From contig DAOTCE010000020.1 of the NCBI GenBank assembly GCA_035452965.1, positions 1 to 64,000 of the forward strand: 64,000 bases of DNA. The letters run 5' to 3'. Within the stretch, counting starts at the first letter, position 1. Each line of letters opens with the position of its first letter. Shown piece by piece: positions 36,101 through 42,295 of this stretch. Position numbers and translations under genes: made by a program. The notes beneath the pieces were generated by a model, which saw only the letters and a list, made by a program, of their open reading frames with translations, was not told the origin of the DNA and did no database searches. Origin of the DNA: Candidatus Paceibacterota bacterium. GTDB taxonomy: Bacteria; Verrucomicrobiota; Verrucomicrobiia; Limisphaerales; UBA8199.

Positions 36101-36777
36101 AAATCACCGGTGTAGTTGGTGGTCACCACGTCCACCAGCACCCGCCCAGCGCTGCCGAAGGCGCGACCGACGGCGAATTGGATGGCACCCTCGTTCTTGC
36201 CGGCTTCGACTTGCGGTTTGGCGAAGTAGAATAGCCCGCCGAAGTTATAGCCCCAGGTCAACTGGACCTCGCCGCCGCCTTCATTGCTATCCACCGCCAC
36301 GTAGTAGGTGCCGCCCTGCCTGACGGGGAAGGTAACAGCGCTCGGCCCGCCTGCCACGGTGGGGCCGAACCCCTGGCTCAGGTCCATATCGTCATTGGCC
36401 GCCAGGGGAAAGAGTGAGGCGTCAACCGCGGCGTTGGTGTTGGCCGGAACCGCATAGACCGCCAGGCGGGTATCAACGGCGCTGCCGTAGGTATGCACCG
36501 TGACAGTGCCATCCTGGATGCCAATGAGCTTGTACCAAACGGAATTGGCAGCGGCCCCATTCGCGTGGTTCGGCTCGCCTTCCTCGGCGGTTGCCTCAGA
36601 TGTATCAATATTTGTCGTGCCCCAAAAGCCGGAGATGGCATAGGCTCCGCTGAAGGCGTCATTATCGAGGCCCTGAGCCCGCACGACTGTCGTGGCCAAT
36701 CCGGCCCAGGCAGCTACTCCGAGCGCCACCAGACCGAGACGGCCCAAGCTACAGACTTTCATTCGCAATCTTCGCAT
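27148..36777 (-). CDS. Giant secreted Calx-beta / delta-60 repeat / P-domain / DUF11 protein, 3209 aa
   Basis: An N-terminal signal peptide (to about residue 35) is followed by a PPC-like beta domain ending GGTYYVAVDSNEGG. Calx-beta domains come next (roughly 180-330, 900-1440 and many from 1790 to 2590), with repeated patterns such as FNPGETLKTFTVPV and TVSLLLSN. Calx-beta domains bind Ca2+. Two blocks of delta-60 seven-bladed-propeller-like repeats lie at about 545-900 and 1440-1790, with units such as ARLNADGSLDTTFDPG and VQPDGKILVGG. Near the C-terminus are a P-domain (about 2600-2790), DUF11 domains (to about 3070) and two copies of the terminal FFRL/MFRL module. The frame is intact over 9.6 kb. 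It is likely an adhesin or surface fibre; no catalytic site was seen. It lies 103 bp after the 1010-aa exoprotein gene. Confidence 0.93.
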   Translation of the reverse strand: MRRLRMKVCSLGRLGLVALGVAAWAGLATTVVRAQGLDNDAFSGAYAISGFWGTTNIDTSEATAEEGEPNHANGAAANSVWYKLIGIQDGTVTVHTYGSAVDTRLAVYAVPANTNAAVDASLFPLAANDDMDLSQGFGPTVAGGPSAVTFPVRQGGTYYVAVDSNEGGGEVQLTWGYNFGGLFYFAKPQVEAGKNEGAIQFAVGRAFGSAGRVLVDVVTTNYTGDLTPATEGVDYEPVNATLIFDDFEMLKTFQVPIMDAPFAGDPEDTNAAPFNPNYHFGVQVVAVRFDPQENTNLLAPPAILSGQDTSVGRMLETNIRSGFGDPEEPPIPLFAAATNIINFAVKHHIVLSEVYGDRHGHDGFAHVVFTRGGAGDPSQTCDIRWGINSLINLGDLRNNIFDLSPESDYATPEPPESSPRGVGPWDFGGPYSGTVSWGAFDFDPKEILIPINNDSLVEFNEDFEVELTDAGAQNCKKGEVDTCIVTIPFDGNDQPAGALESGFNPHNQPPSNALPGANAVIFALAIQPDGRAVIGGGFTAYNAFLRNRIARVNVNGSIDESFDPGNGADGLVTSLALQADGNILMGGDFRAVNGVNRYRVARLTPSGGVDLSFNPGLGVDDIVWSLALSTNDSVVIGGQFSSCNNYPRDHVARLDAQGNVDLTFDTSGLGLNGTVWAVAPQSDGKVVIGGDFTVAGGFLRSRIARLNTDGSLDTTFDPGLGANDTIYTVLVQPDGKILVGGAFTQFHTAGHHGLTRLSATGALDPTFSPGSSANDVVYSVLFSPIDSRIYVGGMFTAFNGTRRVGLARLFADGTVDTSFLDMAYNHFAGLVNPLFNPDLYPHNVVYALGLNQVMVNGEAVHDVLIGGSFSLVGGGGGARRSRDNRENLALLRGGSTTGPGNITITYPSGSGINNANKNGQRLRVTINRANGTLGTVSTRFSPDPLPVGPGAAIYGQDYTYDPINFGQASFGSTWSITRMVSDGIWGTNYPSSLTVFPDLFIVGIPMPQVNIINNTSASGNRSYNLNLSIPAQVDTFFLGGANVPLGTALGPQPSTPSLIIDNLDPPGTFTFITTNHTVSETMSSASIMVIRTNGSGDTVTLKYRTFDLPGTPPPGIGFARSNINYYPASGTLTFYPGITNRSFNVGIRQDGQVTPDLALLLVITNIVAQHPMNGTALGGITNAWLTIVDGDFPQGRLNFSAASFATNEDAGHALITVTRTGGSQGTMTVLCSTTNSPGSTAVPNANYLPVTNVLLTWTNGDSSPKTFMVPVLHDHQITSDLTVDLQLSTPVLNGVTNDAALGLLSSARLTILNVDNLGFLSFSSPAYSQNESGGFAIVPVVRRGGSAGTLTATFNTTPGPDTLAGTHFLPTNGSLSFGPGEVSKVFTVPLINNHRTDLSNRAVVLQLTNETPAGVLAAPSTALLNIVSGGFNLPPGSADPNFRPAFDGVVNAVALQPNGAVVAGGAFTIANSVTRNRLARLNADGSLDFTFASRPGGANDAIRALALQSDGRILIAGDFTTYDGINRSRFARVNLDGTLDWQFDPGSALNQSAYTVVETFTDTNRIVRKILVGGNFTLANGESRHYLAQFNDDGAVDPDFNADNGAGGIAGPVWAIAVQPDRKIIIGGDFLSINGVARNHIARLNPDGSLDQSFNNPGTGANGSVRTLALQLDGGILVGGLFTRFNDQPQNRIARLNADGSSDPGFSGGVGADGAVYAIALQPDNRILLGGEFTRYDGVTRGHLTRLNPDGSVDPTINFGVGCNSYVASLVVQPDDSILLGGGFTTYDNASAPYLARIRGRSVAGPGTFEFTSATFGANETASNAVVTIRRRGGTSGATASDPNVYVTVATSNGSFPNGATNGVNYIGGMFTNTFPPGETFGTVLIPLLHDFQVTPDLAVNLRLTNIQPLGLAGLGNQPSATLFITNVDSGVRLSSAAYSIAKDAQEGRATITIERFGSTVDAAQVDFMTTTGGTALPFVRYIPVATNVIFAPGQTSQNVFIPIINDDQVLGDQTVTMALANPSNTLLSTPAAATLTIRETSTASGTLAFSAPSYVVSEKGLNARLVVFRTNGVTGTVTADYFTRDGTAAAGVKYVATNGALIFADGETSKTIMVPIIDEPIVQGDQLFFVVLTNAGGGATFTGPTTVPVAIVDDDVGISFAAPIYAVSETAGTLSLSVFRQNGTNLTTTVRYATTNLTASAGINYVGVTNGMLTFNPGETAKAIIIQVLRDPKVTGDAQFVMNLFSPTNVSNPAVPVQLFNFSSTVVNVLDTDTGFTFGTTNRIVITNPDASVVTNASYGVLKSGTNLLVTVIRSNANTGTVSVNYSTVTNANDTAVAGMDYGFTSGLLTFSNNVPVQSFLVPILNNRLPEGDQTFSIRLFNPGGGAQLLAPSTATVTITDNVSAVSFSSADYRVNENAGSATIAVVRSNFTNSIVRVDFGTTNLTAIPGINYSNVSGTLTFNPGETLKTFTVPVKDDGILQGETTVSLLLSNLVGNAVFVNPSAATLTVLETDGSLIVNAGSALVAESGPINGTIDPGETVTVRFALRNRLGTNTVNLVAELLATNGVANPRANLTNTPATNSYGVLVTHGPSAWKPFTFTAIGTNGQTIGATFQLEDRPPGATNNLGQVVFNFTLGQGATRFANSAAIIINDNTNATPYPSTINVAGLAGLVTKATVTLSNLSHTWPNDVDVLLVSPTGQKSYLMAKCGSSFTVNNVNLTFDDTAASLPRFSALVSGTNRPTSYAMATPPFPPALTPPAPYSTNLSAFNGRDPNGDWSLYVIDDALGNHGAISNGWSLSLVTSGAVSPAADVGLAMTVSDPKPPYVVTSNLTFTLSLTNYGPWHASNVVVTLPVPAGMAYVTSSRPGSTTYGAGVVTWTTAWLGTNAANDWAANAITLQPTNTGAFTIAAALTTSTSDVNPDNNTASTNILVAAPTADLLLTLADSPNPVLLGSELTYTFTVSNRGPATATGVAVSNTLPSSVSFVSASPGSTTSYTESGQLVVTYANLGNLTNGAKASFTITVRPLAVGTITDAASCRSDIIDPLKANNAAAVKTIVQAAPLDLTFTRVSGGLAISWPAYAGYFLESTTDLRPPAVWLPVTDAQQALVDGQITVVVPIGPGNRFFRLNWTSTPTPLPLNVSHAGANVIIAWPANLWNLGLESTATLTPPVVWTRVDGPAPVIVDGLNTVTLPIGSGSRMFRLGAQ

Positions 36778-36880
36778 AACACTTCACTACATTTAGCCAC
36801 TCGAAAAAGCCATTCCCCGCCGGCCCGCAGGGGTCCAACCCCAGCCCGGCCTGCCGGACGCAACCATCCTCCCGTCAGCC

Positions 36881-39800
36881 TTATGGCGCCGTCTCCACGC
36901 GCAGGCGATAGAAACCACTACCGCCATTCGCGGGATCCACTACCTGCTGCTGGCTGCATTCAGGACCGGGCACTGTGACGTTCGTTAAAGGCTCCCAATT
37001 GGTCGCCGTCAGCGACGGTTTAAACTCGAGGTAATTCCTCCTGAATGGAACGCCGCTCCAGGAAAGGACCACGTTGGTTCCCTGGGTGAGGGCCGCCGTC
37101 AAGTTCACGAGCGAATTCACTTGTGAAGGAACCAGCACCGGAGCCGGGTCCGCACAATTGGGGATGCCATTGCAATTTGAATCCAGGCTGCAGCTTTGCA
37201 CCAGCGCCAGGTTGAGCAGGTTGGTCGTGCCGTCGGGATAGAGCATGTTGGTCGAACTGAACGCGCCCGCGTAGCCGGGGACCCAGTTCAAGCCGCCGCT
37301 GTTCTTGCCGTTGAGCTTTTCCGCCCAGGAGACGCCATTGATAATGATTTGACCGTAGTAAATCTTCATGCCCGGGTCGAACCGGAGGTTCGCAAGGTTG
37401 CCGCTGCTGTCGAAGTTAGTCATGTAGTCCCGGAATTCGAGGTAATCCACGTAGAGAGCGTTGTTGGTCGCGGTGGCTGGCTGGAACCGGAACTGCGTGG
37501 TGTTGGTGAGCCCGACGAGGATGAGCCGGCCAAGCGCGGCGTTGTTGGAATAGCCGGCCGCCACCGGACCGCGGTCTTCACCCGCCCAGCTATTGGGGAC
37601 GATGACAATGCTGGAGCCGGCGGGGCCAATGTTGGTGATGGTCGTAGCGAGCAGGCTGCTCAGGGCCGGCCGTACCGGCAGGTTGATTCCGTAGCCGGCG
37701 CGCCAGGTATTCCGGTTGGTAACGGCCTCGACGCCGCCATTGAGGCTGCCGTCGTCGAGCCGGTTGGAGACGGAAAGCGTGAGTGAATTGCCGGCGTGCA
37801 ACAGGTGGTTGCTCACCATCAGATCGCCGGCCTGGATGGTGATGCTGCCAGCCGAAGCCGGCGCGAGGAAGGAGCCATTGGTGAGAATCGCGGTTTGGGC
37901 CTGCCGCAATTGAATAGCGCCACCGCCGGCCTGGAAGGTGCCGCTGTTCTGGAAGTAGCTGGCAAAGATGAAGCTGCCGTAGTTGGTCACGCCGCCGGTG
38001 TTCACGAATGCGGCGTAAGGATTGGTGGAGGTGGTCGGGCCCGTGTAGGGCGAGCTTTGCGACCCGCCGAAGACAATCACGTTCTGGCCCTGGATGCCGC
38101 CATGGTTGGTGAGGTATTTCAACCGCGGCGTTGCCGTCGGCCACAGCACAGACGGATTAAGGTAATTGAGGGTGCCGGCGGGCGTCGCGGCGTCCGGCGC
38201 GTTGGTGGTCAAGGTCAGCCGGCAGGTGTCAATGAGCAGGTTGGAGGTGACGTTGAAGACATCGCTGATGAAGACGCTGTCATCGCCCGTGGCGGGATTG
38301 GTGACGCTGCTGAGATTGAGGGTTTGGATCATGAGCGGCGAAGTGGGCGCCAGTTGGGTATCGGCAAACAGCACGTGAAAACGGTTGGTGATCCCGGCGA
38401 TGATGTTGGTCCAGCGCGCGCTGAACAGGTCGCAAATGCCGATCGGCCGGGGCAAGGCCGGGACCAGGACGTTGGTGAGGGTCAACAGGCCGTTGGTGCT
38501 GCGGAGGTAAACATCAGCATGCGGCGCGGCGATTCTCGCGCCGGCGCTGCCGCCAAAATGATTGGTCGCCTTCATGAGCAGGTAGCTCACACTGCTGACC
38601 TGCGCATTGGACAAGACCAGATACTTGTCCGCCGTCAGTTCGATGCGCCCGGATTGGTTGGTCACGTTCTGGCCCGCAACTTCACCCATGACGGCTGAAC
38701 CGGGCAGAAACATGGCCTGGTAGGCTGTCCATTCATTAGTGACACTCCCGTTGGGAGTGCCGGGGTCAAAGGTGCCAAACGGGATGAGCGTCGGCGCCGC
38801 CGGGGCCCCAAGCGAGAGCGGCCCCCCCCGAAAGAAAGTGTAATTCCAAGGAATGAAGGTCGGGCGGTTGAACCCAATACCGGCGAAGCCATTCTGGATA
38901 ACCTGGAAGTTCGTATAGGACAGGAAATCATCCTCCAAGTACAAGTAATTGGTGGTGATCTCCGTAATATTGGTATGGACCCAGGACCACTCCACCACAT
39001 CCGGCCCCAGTTGCAGGGAATCGCCAGCGAAGGCTGGAAAATACACCTTGGCCTCTATCGCCGGGTTGGTATTGCTGAGGAATACGGCGCGGACGGTCCG
39101 GTTGGAACCCGATTGATCAATAACATCCAACAGGTACGGGACAAAGGTCGGTCCCCCCAATTGTTGCTCGGTAACGACATGACTGCGGTTCGTCACAACG
39201 TGAATCTGCGTGCGAGGCGGGGCCGTCTCGTAGTAAAAAACAGGGCTTATCCCATTGGGATAGAATATAGGACGCTGCGTGACCGGGTCCCCCACGCCCC
39301 AATAGCCGTCGAAGATGCCGGCATTGAAGAAGATGCCGCCATTGAAGCCGCTGAAGCCGTTATTCTCCATCGCCAGGGTCCCGCCGCTCAGGTCAAGGTT
39401 TTCCCCCCGAAGAGTCAGCAGGCTGCCGAAACCCATGTTGATGGTGCCGGGATTGAAAATGTTGGTGGCGTTCACCTGGCACTTCACCCCTTCCCCCGTC
39501 CCAGTCAGGTTGAACAGGAAGTCGCCAATGATAATCACGTTGGAGGTGCCCAGGGTGCCGCAGTCAATTGTGCCATTGTTGTACAGGGTCGAAGCCCGCT
39601 GTCGCGGACCGGACAGGGGCTTGGTTTCCATGCGAAACCCGGTGTTGCAGCTCATGAGCGCCCCGAAATCGTTCGTATAGTTCGCCGTGCTCGAGGTTTC
39701 ATAGGGCGGCGCGGTAACCGGGAGCGAGAAAGTGAAGTTAGTGAAGTTGATGAGGAACTCGGCGTGGTTGACGAAGTTGACCGCGTCAATCGTCGGCGGG

Positions 39801-39913
39801 ATTTCCGGGGGGCATTGAACCCTGGTCCAGTTCTCATACAGGTCGGGCGACTGACTCAAAGCCGCCGACACCAAGGTCTGCGCCACCAAGCCAAAAACTA
39901 GCTTCTGCTTCAT
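36881..39913 (-). CDS. Large secreted beta-rich protein, 1010 aa
   Basis: The frame runs from 40153, but the ATG at 39913 opens a signal peptide (MKQKLVFGLVAQTLVSAALS), and the upstream part overlaps the preceding gene. The body is Asn/Thr/Gly-rich, with repeats of short beta strands (TLYNNGTIDCGTLGTSNVI, NIFNPGTINMGFGSLLTLRG, GTFQAGGGAIQL) suggestive of a beta-helix or autotransporter-like fold. Near the end a Ca-binding loop-like stretch DSNCNGIPNCADP precedes the terminal module (NWEPLTNVTV to SGFYRLRVETAP). Function unknown; probably an exported surface protein. It lies 41 bp after the 775-aa exoprotein gene. Confidence 0.82.
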   Translation of the reverse strand: MKQKLVFGLVAQTLVSAALSQSPDLYENWTRVQCPPEIPPTIDAVNFVNHAEFLINFTNFTFSLPVTAPPYETSSTANYTNDFGALMSCNTGFRMETKPLSGPRQRASTLYNNGTIDCGTLGTSNVIIIGDFLFNLTGTGEGVKCQVNATNIFNPGTINMGFGSLLTLRGENLDLSGGTLAMENNGFSGFNGGIFFNAGIFDGYWGVGDPVTQRPIFYPNGISPVFYYETAPPRTQIHVVTNRSHVVTEQQLGGPTFVPYLLDVIDQSGSNRTVRAVFLSNTNPAIEAKVYFPAFAGDSLQLGPDVVEWSWVHTNITEITTNYLYLEDDFLSYTNFQVIQNGFAGIGFNRPTFIPWNYTFFRGGPLSLGAPAAPTLIPFGTFDPGTPNGSVTNEWTAYQAMFLPGSAVMGEVAGQNVTNQSGRIELTADKYLVLSNAQVSSVSYLLMKATNHFGGSAGARIAAPHADVYLRSTNGLLTLTNVLVPALPRPIGICDLFSARWTNIIAGITNRFHVLFADTQLAPTSPLMIQTLNLSSVTNPATGDDSVFISDVFNVTSNLLIDTCRLTLTTNAPDAATPAGTLNYLNPSVLWPTATPRLKYLTNHGGIQGQNVIVFGGSQSSPYTGPTTSTNPYAAFVNTGGVTNYGSFIFASYFQNSGTFQAGGGAIQLRQAQTAILTNGSFLAPASAGSITIQAGDLMVSNHLLHAGNSLTLSVSNRLDDGSLNGGVEAVTNRNTWRAGYGINLPVRPALSSLLATTITNIGPAGSSIVIVPNSWAGEDRGPVAAGYSNNAALGRLILVGLTNTTQFRFQPATATNNALYVDYLEFRDYMTNFDSSGNLANLRFDPGMKIYYGQIIINGVSWAEKLNGKNSGGLNWVPGYAGAFSSTNMLYPDGTTNLLNLALVQSCSLDSNCNGIPNCADPAPVLVPSQVNSLVNLTAALTQGTNVVLSWSGVPFRRNYLEFKPSLTATNWEPLTNVTVPGPECSQQQVVDPANGGSGFYRLRVETAP

Positions 39914-39954
39914 ATATAATCTGCACCGGGCCGCAGCGGCCGGCTTGCGTTGGT

Positions 39955-42282
39955 TCACGGGTACGGCGCCACGTTGATCACGTAGCTTTGCTGGACGGTG
40001 CGGCCCGCGGCATCCGTCGCCTGGATGATAAAGTTGAAAAAGCCCACCTGGGACGGGGTGCCGGAGATGAGCCCGCCGGAAGAGATCGGGTTGAACCCGG
40101 GCGGCAGCGGCGGGGAGCCCGGCGCCAGCGACCACGTGACAGGGGTCTGCCAATTGGGCGTCGCGGCGCTGGTCTGCAACTGCACGCTGTAGGGCATGGT
40201 AATGGTGGCATCCGGCAAATACGGCGGAGAGACCTGGATCAACACCTGGTTTTCCAGGTCGGCGATGCTGGTGCCATTCGGGTAGATGATGGGCGCGTTG
40301 GTGGTGGCGTCGTAAGAGGCCCAGGCGAAATGGAGCAGCGCGCCAGCCTCATCCACGAAGAGCGGATAGGTGCCATTCACGTACATCGGGCCGACCTTGT
40401 TGAAAGTAAACGTCACCTGCTCGCGGATAACGCCGGGGCCCGCCAGGGTGGGCTGTTGGCCGGTCAGGTCAAAGGCCGGGGTCGAGCGAACCACGGTCGG
40501 CATTGCCGGAAATCCCCCCGCCAGATCAGAGGCGGTGAACAGGATGTCAGGCTGGGTCACCACGCGCTGAACCTGCTGCCGGATGAAATTGGTGCTCGGC
40601 GGGTACAGATTATAGTTGGTCACCGCCGTCAAGGAGTAGTTATTGGTAACCGGGCTGAAGAACTGCCCCAAAAGGGAGTCAAAGTCCCGCCGAATAAACG
40701 TGATCTTCTCAATCCCCTGGCGCAGGGCAACGGAATTGGTCGCACAGATAACGGGGTTGACTACAAAGACGTCCTGGACCCAGGAGTCAATGACAACCTG
40801 CTCGAAGGACTGGGTGTTGGTGAAGCCGGCCGGGGTGTTGGTCGCCGAGACCAGGATATTCGTATTGTAATTGGTGACGGTCGCCTGCAAGTAGAGAACG
40901 GAGACCCCGCACGCATTGGTTGGCGCGATGAAGTAGTTCCCGACCACCTGGTTCGTCAGGTAGGTGCGTGTGGTGGTGTTGGTGATCAGCGGGCTCCCCA
41001 CCGGGGTATAGGGCGGGTTGGTCACGGTAGTGGTCAGCACGGTAATCAGGCTGAGATTGGTGTGGAGAACGATGTCCGACAACGGCACCGTGGTCCAGAC
41101 TCCGTTGGGATATTGCTGGTTGGTCACCCATTGAAACTTGAAGACATTGTTGAAGGTGTGGTGATACCAGTTCTGGACCGTCAGGGTCAGGTTGGTCACA
41201 AACTCCAGGTGGGGCGGCGTGCCCAGCGGGTCAAACGGGTAATTGGTGAAAAGCGCCGTGAGGTTCGTGACGTAGATGTTGGTGAAGATGTTCTTCGTGG
41301 AGGCGATGCTCAGGTTGGGATACAACGCCTGCAGCGCGGCCGGATTGTTCGTCAGCGCCTGCGAGGCCAACAGCGTCAAATTGGACGTGTAGAGGAGCTG
41401 CGTCGCGTTGGTATCGGTGATGAAGGTGATCGTGTTGGTGCCCGCGGCCTCGATGTTCATGTTGTTGGTGGCGTAGAGGTAGCGCAACCCCCCCATGTCA
41501 TCCCGGGTCAGGCCAGTGTGGAACCAGCCGTAAAAGGTCTCATCGGGCAGGGCAAGCTTGGGAGTGGCCAGCGCGCTGTATCGCGCCGAAGCCTCGGCGT
41601 TCGGGTCAACGAGAAATTCGACCGCATCGCCGAAATCATATGGCTCGCATATCTGTTGAATCTCGTAGGTGAACAAGGTACCGTTGACGTAGCGCGAGGG
41701 CTGCCAGGTCACCGGGTCGAAATTGCGCTGCACGACCAGGAAATCGAACTGGGGGCAGGACAGGCTGGGCGGCAGGATACGGTTGCGGATACACCACGTC
41801 CAGTTTTCCGGATCAATCAGGCCGAGCCGCTCGATCACCAACTCCATAGCGGTGGACTTTAAATCGAAGAGGTGCAACGCCTGGGCGGTGTAATTGATGC
41901 GGCTCTCCTCGAGCGGGAAATCGTTGAGGTTGGCATCGGACACCCTGGGCAGGTTATTAAAGACGGCCATCGCGGCGTCCACGGCCGCTACGCCGCTGGC
42001 GCCGAAGTAGTCGAGGAAGCTTTGATCAAAGGAATAATACAGGACCGGGGTGTTCCAGCGAGATTCCTCCCCCAGATTATGAGGGTGCCAGGCGAAGTCG
42101 TCGCCGTGGATTATCCAGCCGCTGGCCGGCAAGGTCACATAGACGAACTTCTCATACCCGATGGTCGTATCCTGCCATTCTTCCCCCGGGCCAAGCATGG
42201 AGAAGGCGCAAGCCGACGGCGTGGCCGCCGCCAGGAACAGCCAGGCCATCCAGCAACCGCAACGATTGAGAAAACGCGACAT
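39955..42282 (-). CDS. Large secreted protein with C-terminal putative Ig domain, 775 aa
   Basis: I use the ATG at 42282, which starts a signal peptide (MSRFLNRCGCWMAWLFLAAA); the longer frame from 42357 overlaps the upstream gene. Residues about 30-260 (WHPHNLGEESRW, LYYSFDQSFLDYFGASGV, TAQALHLFDLKSTAMELVIE) resemble the layout of secreted matrixin-like proteins, but the zinc motif HExxH is absent, so I do not call it a protease. The middle is Asn/Thr-rich with repeated TNLTL-type strands. The C-terminal ~90 residues form a putative Ig (He_PIG-type) domain: LPDATITMPYSVQL, LPPGFNPISSGGLISGTPSQ, GFFNFIIQATDAAGRTVQ. It begins 13 bp after the 633-aa protein gene, so translational coupling is likely. 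Confidence 0.82.
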   Translation of the reverse strand: MSRFLNRCGCWMAWLFLAAATPSACAFSMLGPGEEWQDTTIGYEKFVYVTLPASGWIIHGDDFAWHPHNLGEESRWNTPVLYYSFDQSFLDYFGASGVAAVDAAMAVFNNLPRVSDANLNDFPLEESRINYTAQALHLFDLKSTAMELVIERLGLIDPENWTWCIRNRILPPSLSCPQFDFLVVQRNFDPVTWQPSRYVNGTLFTYEIQQICEPYDFGDAVEFLVDPNAEASARYSALATPKLALPDETFYGWFHTGLTRDDMGGLRYLYATNNMNIEAAGTNTITFITDTNATQLLYTSNLTLLASQALTNNPAALQALYPNLSIASTKNIFTNIYVTNLTALFTNYPFDPLGTPPHLEFVTNLTLTVQNWYHHTFNNVFKFQWVTNQQYPNGVWTTVPLSDIVLHTNLSLITVLTTTVTNPPYTPVGSPLITNTTTRTYLTNQVVGNYFIAPTNACGVSVLYLQATVTNYNTNILVSATNTPAGFTNTQSFEQVVIDSWVQDVFVVNPVICATNSVALRQGIEKITFIRRDFDSLLGQFFSPVTNNYSLTAVTNYNLYPPSTNFIRQQVQRVVTQPDILFTASDLAGGFPAMPTVVRSTPAFDLTGQQPTLAGPGVIREQVTFTFNKVGPMYVNGTYPLFVDEAGALLHFAWASYDATTNAPIIYPNGTSIADLENQVLIQVSPPYLPDATITMPYSVQLQTSAATPNWQTPVTWSLAPGSPPLPPGFNPISSGGLISGTPSQVGFFNFIIQATDAAGRTVQQSYVINVAPYP

Positions 42283-42295
42283 ATAGGAGCTTCCG

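Noticed and set aside
34018..36234. 738-aa plus-strand open frame
   Set aside because: Antisense to the N-terminal part of the same giant gene; no recognisable domain and low-complexity composition.
39988..41862. 624-aa plus-strand open frame
   Set aside because: Antisense to the Ig-domain exoprotein gene; charged, repetitive and motif-free.
42000..42282. Possible matrixin-type protease in the 775-aa exoprotein
   Set aside because: The N-terminal layout is suggestive, but no HExxH zinc motif is present, so no protease call is made.
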